A stretch of 64,000 nt of DNA from Sutcliffiella cohnii (GCF_002250055.1 NZ_CP018866.1:1728501-1792500); one strand, 5' to 3'. Shown: positions 40,832 through 49,861, counted from the stretch's first letter. The notes: a model not told the origin generated them from the sequence alone. Program-made: numbers and translations.

Positions 40832-41479
40832 TTTTGCAATCGTAGATTCTGTTGGTTGCCGTTTGCCGCTTCTTTCTTCTAATTTTTCAATGAATGCTTT
40901 ACATTTTAAATAAAAAAATTGAAAAATTGGACTTTGAATAAACGTAAATAAAAACGTGAAAATAAATACAGGTGCACCTAAAATAAGGCCAAGTACTAGC
41001 ACGCTACTTTCAGTGACAATCCGTACCCTACTTATTCGGAAGCCGGTTTTGTCGGAGATGGAAAGCATAAAGCCGTCACGGGGGCCAGAGCCAACTCCTG
41101 CAGCATTATAAACACCACCACCGAAGCCCATAATGACAATGCCGATTAATAATATCGGTACATCGATCCAAGTATGTGTTGCACTAGGTAAAATATCGCT
41201 CCATAAAAAGAAATCTACAAATGCTCCGACTAAAAACGCATTTAGAAACGTACCTAATCGAATGTAACTTTTGTTTAAAAACCATGAAACGATGATTAAA
41301 AGCATGCCGCACATAATATTCCAAAACCCAATGGATATTCCGAATTTTTCATAGAGTCCTATATTTAAAACATCCCATGGATGAACACCTAAATGCTGCA
41401 CATTAATCGTAACAGAGATTCCTAAACTAAAAATAACAACGCCAACGAGAAAAAATGGCCAGCGTATTGCACCGTTCAT
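40829..41479 (-). CDS. YczE/YitT-family membrane protein
   Basis: A 216-residue membrane protein with about six helices. FFLVGVVIFSLGISVTINVQ, HPWDVLNIGLYEKFGISIG and the loop GVGSGPRDGFMLSISDKTG match the YczE/YyaS/YitT group. The function is unknown, although some members are annotated as transporters. The ATG at 41479 has the site AAGAAGG at a normal distance; the in-frame ATG at 41485 is too close to it. Confidence 0.85.
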   Translation of the reverse strand: MNGAIRWPFFLVGVVIFSLGISVTINVQHLGVHPWDVLNIGLYEKFGISIGFWNIMCGMLLIIVSWFLNKSYIRLGTFLNAFLVGAFVDFFLWSDILPSATHTWIDVPILLIGIVIMGFGGGVYNAAGVGSGPRDGFMLSISDKTGFRISRVRIVTESSVLVLGLILGAPVFIFTFLFTFIQSPIFQFFYLKCKAFIEKLEERSGKRQPTESTIAK

Positions 41480-41785
41480 ATACATCCTTCTTTCGTATGT
41501 CTAAATATTCTTTCATTTACCATATCATGATATTTGAATTATTTCTATGCTTTTTACGAATCAATTCTATATGTACTTTTAATACAGTTCTTTTCGGAGA
41601 ATAAAAATACATTACTTTCTTCCTATGTAAGGGAAGGGATTTTGAGGGATTTGTCGAATCAATGAAGTAAGTTACTGATTGATGTGTGAACTAAACTCTA
41701 GTTCTATAATAATACGATTTGTTTACCTTTTAACATGTTGATAGATATATGGTATTTCTTTTCTAGTTATAGGAAATGAGGGAGT
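41480..41785. other. Noncoding stretch of about 300 bp
   Basis: I see no gene, RNA or repeat here. It holds the promoter regions of the divergent YitT-like gene and the DUF6508-like gene. The AT-rich sequence contains several possible -10 boxes, but no pair is clear. Confidence 0.5.
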
Positions 41786-42151
41786 ATGGTGAAATACGAA
41801 AAGCTGATTAACTACATTTCATATTTTGACAATGATTTAGTTGAGTGTTGTAGTTGGACTTCCACTAGTAAGGGTCAGTTTGCATACCCAGATTATGAAG
41901 AAGTATTTTTGAATTTTATTGATGAATGTAATAGTACCGATTTAATCGTGCATGATTATTTTGAAGTGTTGAAAGAAATAGACCGGGAAGATTACGAGAA
42001 AAAAATTGCGGAAGCTGATTTACATGTTTTAAAGGCGGTACTTACTCATTATATAAGAGCGGAACGATTTTCAGAAGGAAGTTGGGATTACGCTTTTAAA
42101 CGGGGGATATTTTTAAAAATATTATATCGATTAAAAGAATTGAACGCGTAA
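41786..42151 (+). CDS. DUF6508-like protein
   Basis: A 121-residue soluble acidic protein with YPDYEEVFLNFIDECNST, EIDREDYEKKIAEADLHVLK and the ending VLTHYIRAERFSEGSWDYAF. I recognise this as similar to DUF6508, a family of unknown function. The ATG follows GAGGGAG. It stands alone and is followed by a terminator. Confidence 0.65.
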   Translation: MVKYEKLINYISYFDNDLVECCSWTSTSKGQFAYPDYEEVFLNFIDECNSTDLIVHDYFEVLKEIDREDYEKKIAEADLHVLKAVLTHYIRAERFSEGSWDYAFKRGIFLKILYRLKELNA

Positions 42152-42174
42152 TTTATATAAGAGTCTTTTTAGAG

Positions 42175-42205
42175 GGATCAACAATATTTTTGTTGGTCTT
42201 TTTTT
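42175..42205 (+). terminator. Intrinsic terminator
   Basis: GATCAACAA pairs with TTGTTGGTC (one G-U pair) around a short loop, with T residues after the stem. Confidence 0.8.
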
Positions 42206-42311
42206 GGTGGATAAATATTGAAGTGATTTTAAGGTTCTCTATCAGGTTTAAATTAGCATAGTTGGTAACACTATTCGTAACGATTATTACATGTAAGTAA
42301 GGAGAGTCTTA

Positions 42312-43697
42312 ATGTCATCTTCTAAAACGTTTCGTATAGAGAGAGACACGTTGGGAGAAGTGCGAATTCCTAGCGATGCATATTACGGTGCACAAACGCA
42401 ACGTGCTGTAGAGAACTATCAAATAAGTGGAAGAAGTTTGCCTCGCTCCTTCATAAGAGCACAAGGAATTATTAAAGCATCTGCGGCCAAGGCAAACATG
42501 GAAAATGGGCTTCTTCAACCTTCTTATGCGAAAGCAATAATAAAGGCTGCAGAAGAAGTAGTTGATGGAACATTGGATGACCATTTTGTTGTCGATGTGT
42601 ATCAAGCAGGAGCAGGAACTTCACAAAACATGAATGCTAATGAGGTAATTGCTAATCGAGCAACAGAGATTTTAGGTGAAACCCTAGAAGGCAATCGTAT
42701 TCATCCAAACGACCACGTTAACATGTCCCAATCAACAAATGATACGTTTCATGCAGCAATACATATCGCTGGTGCTGAGAATATAGTCCATCGTCTTCTC
42801 CCGGCTGTTCAACAATTACATAATGAATTAAAACGAAAATCAATAGAGCTTATGCCAGTTATGAAGTCAGGCAGGACGCATTTACATGATGCCCTTCCGA
42901 TTCGGTTAGGGCAGGAGTTTTCAGGCTATGCCGAAACAGTTCATGAAATATACCACCAGCTAGAAAAAGCAACGGATTATTTGTATGAGATTGGTTTAGG
43001 TGGTACGGCAATTGGGACGAGAAATAATATTCACCCACAATATAGTGAAAAAGTGATAAAGGAGGTTAGTCGTTTCACAAACCTTCCATTTCGTGAGCCT
43101 GTAGACATGTTTTCGTTTATGCAAAATACGAATGCACCGATTCGAGTGATGCTTGTACTAAAAGAATTCGCCATGCATTTAATAAAAATAACAAGTGATT
43201 TACGGTTATTATCGAGTGGTCCGAGAACCGGATTTGCTGAAATTACGCTCCCATCTGTTCAACCTGGTTCCACGATAATGCCAGGTAAAGTCAATCCAGC
43301 CGTTTTAGAGATGGTACATATGGTTTGTTGCCAAGTTATTGGGGGAGAAGCGTCCGTTACAACTGCAGGTATGGCTGGGCAATTAGAAATTAATGTGATG
43401 ATGCCGTTAATTGCTCATACGTTTTTAGATGCAATTGAATTGCTTTCCAATGCACTTCCAACGTTAGTGACAAAATGCATTAGTGGTATTGAGGCTGAAG
43501 AGGAAAATTGTAAACAATGGATGAATGCGAGCCTCGGCTTAGTTACAGGTATTAGTTCCATTGTTGGATACGACAGAGCTTCAAAGATTGGGATGGAAGC
43601 GGATGAGAGGAAAATATCCATTCAACAAGTGTTAGAGGAGCAAGGATTGTTAACTCCTGAAATTGAAAAAGCGCTCGATCCAAAAGGGATGGTTTGA
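42312..43697 (+). CDS. Fumarase/aspartase-superfamily lyase
   Basis: A 461-residue class II lyase. RIERDTLGEVRIPSDAYYGA opens the fold. Motif regions include AGAGTSQNMNANEVIANRA, HPNDHVNMSQSTND, SGRTHLHDALPIRLGQEFSG and the signature loop GSTIMPGKVNPAVLEM. The SS-loop Ser position is S-T here. This superfamily holds fumarase C, aspartase and argininosuccinate lyase, and the usual fumC and aspA sequences both differ from this one in places (for example DMFSFMQNTNAPIRV). I call it fumarase/aspartase-like and do not choose between them. It is followed by DoxX-like and hemoglobin genes. Confidence 0.8.
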   Translation: MSSSKTFRIERDTLGEVRIPSDAYYGAQTQRAVENYQISGRSLPRSFIRAQGIIKASAAKANMENGLLQPSYAKAIIKAAEEVVDGTLDDHFVVDVYQAGAGTSQNMNANEVIANRATEILGETLEGNRIHPNDHVNMSQSTNDTFHAAIHIAGAENIVHRLLPAVQQLHNELKRKSIELMPVMKSGRTHLHDALPIRLGQEFSGYAETVHEIYHQLEKATDYLYEIGLGGTAIGTRNNIHPQYSEKVIKEVSRFTNLPFREPVDMFSFMQNTNAPIRVMLVLKEFAMHLIKITSDLRLLSSGPRTGFAEITLPSVQPGSTIMPGKVNPAVLEMVHMVCCQVIGGEASVTTAGMAGQLEINVMMPLIAHTFLDAIELLSNALPTLVTKCISGIEAEEENCKQWMNASLGLVTGISSIVGYDRASKIGMEADERKISIQQVLEEQGLLTPEIEKALDPKGMV

Positions 43698-43717
43698 AGG
43701 GGAGGGAAGGCATAAAT

Positions 43718-44734
43718 ATGAACAAAATAATAAACGCAAGAACGGTGCCAACATTTATTATTTTCTTTATTGTAATAGTTTCACCAAGCTTAGTTAGTGC
43801 CCACGTAAAGTGGTTTACGGAAGTTGCACCAGAAAAAGAAATGATAGAAAATATCCTCTCGCCGTTATTTATGACGCTATCTTTACTAATCGCCTTGTTT
43901 CTTGCTGTGTTAACGCAATTATCAGAGCCGTTAGTGGAGCGAATTCCTTTCCTGAAAAAATTAGATGTCTCGCTTGATCGATTTCGTAAATATTCTCGAT
44001 ACTTATTAAAATACGGTACAGCTCTAGCTCTAATTATACAGGCTGTTTCAGGAACCATTTTTGCTCCTGAGTTTCCAATACAAAACGGTTTCGTAACGAT
44101 CCTATTATGGATAACGATCGCTTTTTTAGTAATACCACATCATTATTCAACAAAAGCTGGGTCGATCATTTTACTAGGCTTGTTCATCTATCAATTGCAA
44201 ATTGCTGGCTTGTTTCATATGTTGGATTACGGTTTTTACGTTGCCATCATAGGAGTTTTGTTAGTTGGTAAAACAAAATTGGAAAATTGGGGCTTTCCTT
44301 TTCTGTACTTAGGAACAGGGCTATCATTATGTTGGGTAGCGGTGGAAAAATGGGTATTTCCTATTATGAGTATCGACATTATCCAAAACCATCAAGTTCC
44401 GACTTTTGGATTTCCACCAGCAACCTTTGTTGTGTTAGCAGCCTTTATTGAATTTGTTGTAGGATATTTATTAGTAGTAGGCATATTAAATAGAGTTTTG
44501 GCTTTCGTGTTAACGTTAATTTTTATTTCTACTACGATGTTATTTGGAATCACTGAAATTATCGGTCATTTTATGATTCACATTGTATTAATTATATTTA
44601 TCATCGAAGGGGTATCATTCTATGACCCACCAATAAAAATCCATAAAAGTTTGCTGAATCAAATGATTTTTGTGTTTCTTAACTTTTTATTTGTCCTCGC
44701 GACGTTTTTATTAATTTACTACCGATTTGCATGA
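43718..44734 (+). CDS. DoxX-like integral membrane protein
   Basis: A 338-residue protein with an N-terminal signal-like helix ending at SAHVKWFTEVAPEK. About eight further helices follow, including DYGFYVAIIGVLLVGKTK and AFIEFVVGYLLVVG. The AHVKWF start after a signal peptide, followed by paired helices, is typical of a DoxX-related group that occurs with redox and heme proteins. It is 20 bp after the lyase and 66 bp before the hemoglobin gene, so cotranscription is likely. The ATG at 43718 follows GGGGAGGGAAGG. Confidence 0.65.
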   Translation: MNKIINARTVPTFIIFFIVIVSPSLVSAHVKWFTEVAPEKEMIENILSPLFMTLSLLIALFLAVLTQLSEPLVERIPFLKKLDVSLDRFRKYSRYLLKYGTALALIIQAVSGTIFAPEFPIQNGFVTILLWITIAFLVIPHHYSTKAGSIILLGLFIYQLQIAGLFHMLDYGFYVAIIGVLLVGKTKLENWGFPFLYLGTGLSLCWVAVEKWVFPIMSIDIIQNHQVPTFGFPPATFVVLAAFIEFVVGYLLVVGILNRVLAFVLTLIFISTTMLFGITEIIGHFMIHIVLIIFIIEGVSFYDPPIKIHKSLLNQMIFVFLNFLFVLATFLLIYYRFA

Positions 44735-44800
44735 ATAGGAATAATCTGTCATTCGGTGCGGATAATAAAATCTGTAAACATAAGAAGAGGTGAAAATAAA

Positions 44801-45163
44801 ATGGAGCCTACGCTTTATGAGAAAATTGGTGGCGAGGAAGCAATTGAAACCGTTGTTGATTATTTTTACAATGAACTTGTATTAAAAGATGAAACGGTAA
44901 AGCATTTTTTTGATGAAACGGATATGGAAAAGCAACGTCGTCAACAAACAAAATTTATTAGTTTTGCATTAGGAGGACCAAATCAATATACTGGGAAATC
45001 TATGGAGAAGGCACACGAAGGAATGGACATTCAGGAAAGACATTTTGAGGCTATTGTAAAACATTTACACGCTGCACTTGCTCAATTCCAAGTTCCTGTG
45101 GATGATATCGAAAAGGCATTAAATAAAGTAGGAACATTAAAGGATAGTATAGTAAATAAATAA
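44801..45163 (+). CDS. Truncated hemoglobin, group I
   Basis: A 120-residue truncated hemoglobin. TLYEKIGGEEAIETVVDYFY is the A/B helix start. Tyr23 sits at the B10 position, FF at the CD turn, and the proximal His72 in KAHEGMDI. The gap and Gly pairs (EKIGGEEA, LGGPNQYTG) fit group I (TrHbN). These proteins bind oxygen or nitric oxide. The ATG at 44801 follows AGAAGAGGTG; the longer frame from 44756 has no site. Confidence 0.9.
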   Translation: MEPTLYEKIGGEEAIETVVDYFYNELVLKDETVKHFFDETDMEKQRRQQTKFISFALGGPNQYTGKSMEKAHEGMDIQERHFEAIVKHLHAALAQFQVPVDDIEKALNKVGTLKDSIVNK

Positions 45164-45192
45164 AGGGACAGAAGTTAAACTGTCCCTTTTAT
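45161..45192. terminator. Intrinsic terminator
   Basis: AAAGGGACAG pairs with CTGTCCCTTT around an 8-nt loop. Confidence 0.88.
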
Positions 45193-45236
45193 TGTTCCTC
45201 AGGCTTTCCTTCTAAAGGAAAGATAATGATATTTTC

Positions 45237-45740
45237 CTAAAAATCGTACCGAAACGCTTTTACGATTATTCCGTCATTTGCTGGCTCGAAATCGTGTTCG
45301 GGAATTCTTTTAAAACCGCATTGTTCGTATAAATTAATGGCACCTTTCATGAATTCTCCAGTATGTAACCCGATAGAAGAATAACCTTTTGCCTTTACCC
45401 GATTCATACATTCCTTCACTAATGCGAGAGCGACTCCTTTTCCTCGCACAGTAGGGGAAACGGCAAGCATTCGTATTTCAGAATGATCTAATACATCACC
45501 GAAACCTTCATATGCTTTTATTTTTGGTGGAAATAAGACAACACTACCTACAACATTTCCTTCGAGTTCCGCAACGATAATCTCGACTCCATCTTGTAAG
45601 TCAGTTTCAGATAATATAGACTGCTTTAACGCCTTCCAATGGTCCGCAGGCAGCAAATTCTCGTATTCCGAGTAAGCTTCCACACGTTGATTTCTTATGT
45701 CTTTTATTTCACTTACTAAAGCATCTCTTACATTCAACAT
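45237..45740 (-). CDS. GNAT N-acetyltransferase
   Basis: A 167-residue GNAT protein. VEIIVAELEGNVVGSVVLFP gives the central strands, RMLAVSPTVRGKGVALALVK the acetyl-CoA loop RGKGVAL, and AINLYEQCGFKRIPE the C-terminal segment. The acceptor is unknown. It shares the minus strand with the GST-like gene, whose stop lies 11 bp upstream, so the two probably form an operon (GST-like first). Confidence 0.88.
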   Translation of the reverse strand: MLNVRDALVSEIKDIRNQRVEAYSEYENLLPADHWKALKQSILSETDLQDGVEIIVAELEGNVVGSVVLFPPKIKAYEGFGDVLDHSEIRMLAVSPTVRGKGVALALVKECMNRVKAKGYSSIGLHTGEFMKGAINLYEQCGFKRIPEHDFEPANDGIIVKAFRYDF

Positions 45741-45751
45741 GATGCTGCCTC

Positions 45752-46750
45752 CTAATTTTGAATAAGAAATTTTTCTTTTTTACCACTAAGCCGCTCACGA
45801 TGATGAGGCTCATTCCAACAGGAAAGGTCTGGCCCTTTCGGGAGTATTTTCACGTCCTCTTTATCTACAAAAATAGTGATGGATACATGATAATGCTTCT
45901 TTATTGAATCAAAATCAGTCGTGTCTCCAAAGCCGGCTGTTTGATACAAGTCACGTGCATATCCCCAAAGGTTAGGGAATTCTCTAATTAGTGTTCTATT
46001 CGTATTGAAAGCAGTGTAATAAGCAGCGTCAAATCTAACTAATGTGGAGTATAGACGGACGTCGGAGTCTGTAATATAATTACCGAACAGAAAGCGGCGA
46101 TTCGAGAGACGATCCTCCAATTCATCTAATCTAGCAAATAATCGGTCGTACGACTCTTCATATGCTTCTTGCGATAAGGCAAAACCGCATTTATACACAC
46201 CGTTATTTATGTCATGAAAGATTACATCGTTAAGTTCATCAATGTCGTTTCGTAGCTCTTCTGGATATAGGTTTGGTGCATTTTCTTTATGAAACGGTTT
46301 CCACGCAGTTTCTAAGTAATTAGTAAGTTTAAAATAATCGTTATTAGCAACGGTGTTTGTTTTTAAATCGACCATTACTGGTACTGTCGGTCTACCGCTA
46401 TATTCCGGTTCTGTTTTTTTGTAAATTTCACTCATATAGCGAATTTGTAATACTGGATCAACTTCTTTTTCGTCAAGCGAAAACTCCCAATCTACTTGAG
46501 GAATTTTCGGTCGTAACGGACTTGCAGTACCTAAACTAATTACTTGATCAAGTCCAAGGATGTTTCGAACGATAACAGTTCGGTGTGCCCAAGGGCACGC
46601 AGGGGTCCATAATAAACGATATCGATTTGCTTCAACCGGTAAGTTACCAGGGTTATTACCAAACGGGGTAGTAAACTTATTTTTTTGTCTTTTAAATGAT
46701 CCGTTTTCTGAAATTTCGCCAGCTTTAGGCTTTACTTTATGTTCACTCAA
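45752..46750 (-). CDS. Xi-class glutathione S-transferase-like protein (hydroquinone reductase type)
   Basis: A 332-residue protein of the ECM4/YqjG family of glutathionyl-hydroquinone reductases. RYRLLWTPACPWAHRTVIVR holds the catalytic Cys52 in the C-P-W-A-H motif. The C-terminal GST helical domain contains FLFGNYITDSDVRLYSTLVR. These enzymes use glutathione, which most Bacillaceae replace with bacillithiol, so the natural thiol cofactor is an open question. The ATG lies behind AGGAGAGG. It leads an operon with the GNAT gene. Confidence 0.88.
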   Translation of the reverse strand: MSEHKVKPKAGEISENGSFKRQKNKFTTPFGNNPGNLPVEANRYRLLWTPACPWAHRTVIVRNILGLDQVISLGTASPLRPKIPQVDWEFSLDEKEVDPVLQIRYMSEIYKKTEPEYSGRPTVPVMVDLKTNTVANNDYFKLTNYLETAWKPFHKENAPNLYPEELRNDIDELNDVIFHDINNGVYKCGFALSQEAYEESYDRLFARLDELEDRLSNRRFLFGNYITDSDVRLYSTLVRFDAAYYTAFNTNRTLIREFPNLWGYARDLYQTAGFGDTTDFDSIKKHYHVSITIFVDKEDVKILPKGPDLSCWNEPHHRERLSGKKEKFLIQN

Positions 46751-46925
46751 GATTAAACCGTCCTCTCCTATAAGATACTTATAAAAAGTAAGTACATTTC
46801 TATTTTATTCCTATTTATATTATTCAGTCAATTATTTAAAATTTAATTAAAAATAATTATTTGACAATAATATTTAATCAGAAATTTGGTTTTTTTGTTT
46901 ATTATCTATTGTGGAGTTTTTTTGT

Positions 46926-46955
46926 TTGACGTAATTTAAGTTATTCTGATATATT
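46926..46955 (+). promoter_or_regulatory. Sigma-A promoter of azoreductase
   Basis: TTGACG (46926-46931), 18 nt, TATATT (46950-46955). It lies 47 bp before the ATG. Confidence 0.65.
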
Positions 46956-47001
46956 ATGAATTAAAGATTTTTTAATTCAACATATAGGAGGTTCATATAA
47001 A

Positions 47002-47634
47002 ATGAACGTATTAGTAGTAAAAGCAAATAACCGTCCAGCTTCTGAAGCTGTATCAAGTAAGATGTATGAAACATTTATCGAGAATGTTAAAGGTGCGAAC
47101 GTTACGACGTTTGATGTTTTTGCAGAAGATATGCCGTATTTCGGACAAGATCTATTTAACGCTTTCGGTAAATTACAATCTGGGGAGGAAATGACAGATG
47201 TTGAGAAACGTATTTTAGCAGCGAAGCAAAAGGCAAAAGATGCGCTTTCTGCAGCTGACGTAGTTGTTTTCGCATTCCCATTATGGAACTTAACAATTCC
47301 TGCAACTCTTCAAACATTTATTGATTATGTTTATGAAGCTGGTTACTCATTCAAATACGATGAAAATGGTCAGTTAGTTAACTTAATGACAGACAAAAAA
47401 GTAATCATCTTAAGTGCTCGTGGTGGAGTTTACTCAACACCAGAAATGGCACCATTAGAAATGTCTGCAAACTATATTAAAAATGTTGTTGGTGGCGTAT
47501 TCGGAATGGAAATTATGGAAGAAGTAATTATCGAAGGACATAATGCAATGCCAGACAAAGCAGAAGAAATCATCGAAGAAGGTTTACGCAAAGTAGCGGA
47601 TGTTGCTTCTAATCTAGCATTACAAACAGTGTAA
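47002..47634 (+). CDS. azoR: FMN-dependent NADH:quinone/azoreductase
   Basis: A 210-residue flavodoxin-fold protein of the AzoR (AcpD) family. MNVLVVKANNRPASEAVSSK binds the FMN phosphate. ADVVVFAFPLWNLTIPATLQ is the conserved P-L/M-x-N-x-x-x-P loop near the flavin, and LSARGGVYS the third loop. It reduces quinones and azo compounds with NADH. The ATG follows AGGAGG. It is monocistronic with a good sigma-A promoter and terminator. Confidence 0.92.
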   Translation: MNVLVVKANNRPASEAVSSKMYETFIENVKGANVTTFDVFAEDMPYFGQDLFNAFGKLQSGEEMTDVEKRILAAKQKAKDALSAADVVVFAFPLWNLTIPATLQTFIDYVYEAGYSFKYDENGQLVNLMTDKKVIILSARGGVYSTPEMAPLEMSANYIKNVVGGVFGMEIMEEVIIEGHNAMPDKAEEIIEEGLRKVADVASNLALQTV

Positions 47635-47647
47635 TAAGTAATAGGAG

Positions 47648-47680
47648 GAAAAGCACTTTTTTAATGGTGCTTTTCTTTTG
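47648..47680 (+). terminator. Intrinsic terminator
   Basis: GAAAAGCAC pairs with GTGCTTTTC around a 10-nt loop. Confidence 0.85.
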
Positions 47681-47744
47681 TTTTTATGAAATCTAACAAA
47701 GACAACTAAGCATGTCGAATAGTTATCACTCGGAGTCATATTTT

Positions 47745-47774
47745 TTGACACCTCTTTTCAGCATCCCGTATGAT
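47745..47774 (+). promoter_or_regulatory. Sigma-A promoter of the SDR gene
   Basis: TTGACA (47745-47750), 18 nt, TATGAT (47769-47774), 56 bp before the ATG. Confidence 0.65.
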
Positions 47775-47830
47775 AATAACCTAGATTACATATACTGAAT
47801 TTTATTGAATTTAGAAAGGAGCTTTTTATT

Positions 47831-48550
47831 ATGGGACAATCATTACAAGGTAAAACTGCACTTGTCACTGGTGCGGGAAAAGGTATTGGAAAAGCGACAG
47901 CTATTGCTCTAGCGAAGGAAGGTGTAAATGTTGCTTTATTAGCCCGTACGGAGGAAGATTTAAAGGTAGTTGCATCTGAAATCGAAACTTATGGGGTAAA
48001 AGTGGCGTATGCTACTGCGGATGTTTCTTCATTAGAACAAGTTGAAGATGCTGTTAAATCTGTGACTGACAAATTAGGTTTCTTTGACATATTAATTAAC
48101 AATGCAGGTATCGGAAAGTTTGGTGGGTTCTTAGAACTATCACCAGAAGAATGGAAAAGCATGATCGATATTAATTTAATGGGAGTCTACTACGTAACGA
48201 GAGCAGTGCTTCCGCAATTAATAGAAAAAAGTGGTGGAGATATTATTAATATTTCTTCAACTGCTGGGCAAAAAGGGGCGCCTGTAACGAGTGCGTATAG
48301 TGCTTCTAAATTTGGTTTACTAGGTTTAACAGAGTCACTTGCTCTAGAAGTGCGCAAGCATAATATTCGAGTTACTGCTCTTACGCCAAGTACGGTAGCA
48401 ACGGAATTAGCATTTAAAGAAAACTTAACGGATGGTAATCCTGAAAAAGTAATGCAACCAGAAGATTTAGCAGAATATATTGTGGCACAACTTAAGTTGC
48501 ATCCACGTATTTTCATTAAATCAGCAGGGTTATGGTCGACAAACCCATAA
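47831..48550 (+). CDS. Short-chain dehydrogenase/reductase, FabG-like
   Basis: A 239-residue classical SDR. The NAD(P)-binding TGAGKGIG is at 13-20, NNAGIG is conserved, and the catalytic Ser, Tyr and Lys are in [20 protein letters not shown] and the following K. The active-site Asn is in [11 protein letters not shown]. The sequence is FabG-like, but the gene has no acyl-carrier or fatty-acid neighbours, so it is probably an oxidoreductase for another substrate. The ATG follows AAAGGAG. Confidence 0.92.
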   Translation: MGQSLQGKTALVTGAGKGIGKATAIALAKEGVNVALLARTEEDLKVVASEIETYGVKVAYATADVSSLEQVEDAVKSVTDKLGFFDILINNAGIGKFGGFLELSPEEWKSMIDINLMGVYYVTRAVLPQLIEKSGGDIINISSTAGQKGAPVTSAYSASKFGLLGLTESLALEVRKHNIRVTALTPSTVATELAFKENLTDGNPEKVMQPEDLAEYIVAQLKLHPRIFIKSAGLWSTNP

Positions 48551-48710
48551 GGTATAGGGTCAGTTAGCTGGCCTTTTTATTATGCAAAAAACGTAATAGT
48601 ATTTAGTAAGTTCGAAACAAAACAAAAAAATAGTATTATTATGTAGGTTTATGGTAAAGTATACGCGAAGATATAATCTCGAAGAATAAAATTATAGGAT
48701 GGTGTTTAAA

Positions 48711-49037
48711 ATGGCTTTAACACAATTAACAAGTGTTGAACAATTAAACGAATTTGTAGCACAACCAGGTAAGAAATTACTTTTCAAGCATAGTACTACT
48801 TGCCCAATTAGTGCCAAAGCTCACGAAGAGTTTCAAGCTTATGTTACCGAGTTTGATCCATCAGCAGCTATCGTACACGTAATCGAAGATCGTCCTGTTT
48901 CAAACCAAGTTGCGGAAAGCTTTGAAATTAAGCATGAATCACCACAAATTTTCTTAATAGAAGATGGAAAAGTTGTTTGGAACACTTCTCATTGGAAAAT
49001 TACGAAAGATTCCATTAAGGAGGCATTCGGTGCATGA
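48711..49037 (+). CDS. ytxJ: YtxJ/BrxC family bacillithiol-linked protein
   Basis: A 108-residue thioredoxin-fold protein with the family motif HSTTCPIS, where the single Cys31 replaces the usual CxxC. IEDRPVSNQVAESFEIKHES and the cis-Pro region ESPQIFLIEDGKVVW complete the fold. The B. subtilis YtxJ (BrxC) belongs to the bacillithiol redox system as a putative bacilliredoxin. It overlaps the next gene by ATGA, which is itself a glutaredoxin-like protein. The ATG at 48711 has a moderate AGGATGGTG site. Confidence 0.9.
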   Translation: MALTQLTSVEQLNEFVAQPGKKLLFKHSTTCPISAKAHEEFQAYVTEFDPSAAIVHVIEDRPVSNQVAESFEIKHESPQIFLIEDGKVVWNTSHWKITKDSIKEAFGA

Positions 49038-49270
49038 GTAAACAAGTTATCGTTTATTCTACCGAAGGCTGTGTAGAATGTACTTTCGTAAAAAAAATGT
49101 TAGAAGAGGAAGGCGTACAGTTTGAAGTACGTGATGTAATGTCAAGCGCTGAGTATCAAAAGGAAGTAGAAAAATTTGGCTTTATGGGTGTTCCTGTTAC
49201 TGTAGTGGGAGATAAAGCAGTTAAAGGACTAAATGAAGAATTGCAGGAACTTATTCGTACATTAAAATAA
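49034..49270 (+). CDS. Glutaredoxin-like protein
   Basis: A 78-residue glutaredoxin/NrdH-type protein. IVYSTEGCVECTFVKKMLEE carries the CxxC as Cys13 and Cys16 (C-V-E-C, an unusual inner pair). FMGVPVTVVGDKAVKGLNE is the cis-Pro and GSH-contact region of the fold. The ATG overlaps the ytxJ stop by 4 bp, so the two are co-translated. Together they look like a two-protein bacillithiol disulfide reduction unit, which is an inference. Confidence 0.88.
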   Translation: MSKQVIVYSTEGCVECTFVKKMLEEEGVQFEVRDVMSSAEYQKEVEKFGFMGVPVTVVGDKAVKGLNEELQELIRTLK

Positions 49271-49275
49271 AAAAC

Positions 49276-49314
49276 AAGGTGGCTCAACGATTTTTCGTTT
49301 GAAGCCACCTTTTT
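49276..49314. terminator. Bidirectional intrinsic terminator
   Basis: AAGGTGGCT pairs with AGCCACCTT, with an inner TCAACGA/TCGTTTGA stem. It lies between the glutaredoxin gene and the convergent regulator gene. Confidence 0.9.
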
Positions 49315-49843
49315 AGTTTGTTGAATAAACAGCAATTAAAACAACAGCAGGATCTTCCCCGATGTTTTTCACGATATGAGGTACACTAGCGTTCCAGCTG
49401 AAGGAATCTCCCTCGTTCAAAATAATTGATTCTTCCCCTTGTTCAGCAAGAATTGTCCCTTTTAAAACGACGTGACATTCTTCGCCTTGATGAGCATGGG
49501 GCTCTACTCCAGATGATGCACCTGGTTCAAGCTCAACGTGCATGATCCGCAATCCTCCTCGTGAGGAAACAGTCTCAACTTTCATTTTTCCTTGTTGGGA
49601 AATCGTTAACGTTCTTTCGTCTTGTCTAACAACTTGGATACGATCTTCTTTTTTTAATAATAAATACGTTAATGGTACATTTAAAAAATTTGCAACCGTT
49701 TCTAACGTGCTTATGGACGGAGACGTATTGTTGTTTTCCATATTACTAATAAAGCCTTTGGACAAGCCTGTTCCACAGCTCATTTCAGCAATCGTTATTT
49801 TCTTTCTTTTTCTTATGGAACGAATGGTTGAACCGATATCCAT
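49313..49843 (-). CDS. XRE-family regulator with C-terminal cupin
   Basis: A 176-residue regulator. Residues 7-60 form the HTH (IRSIRKRKKITIAEMSCGTG and SKGFISNMENNNTSPSIST). Residues about 105-172 form a cupin (VELEPGASSGVEPHAHQGEE and the H-V-V-L-K-G segment, with metal-binding His residues in the HAHQGEECH motif). Such regulators usually sense a small molecule made or used by the neighbouring operon. It is divergent from the GTP cyclohydrolase and monooxygenase genes and has a perfect palindrome at its start. Confidence 0.9.
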   Translation of the reverse strand: MDIGSTIRSIRKRKKITIAEMSCGTGLSKGFISNMENNNTSPSISTLETVANFLNVPLTYLLLKKEDRIQVVRQDERTLTISQQGKMKVETVSSRGGLRIMHVELEPGASSGVEPHAHQGEECHVVLKGTILAEQGEESIILNEGDSFSWNASVPHIVKNIGEDPAVVLIAVYSTN

Positions 49844-49861
49844 AAAGACACCTCGTTTTCT

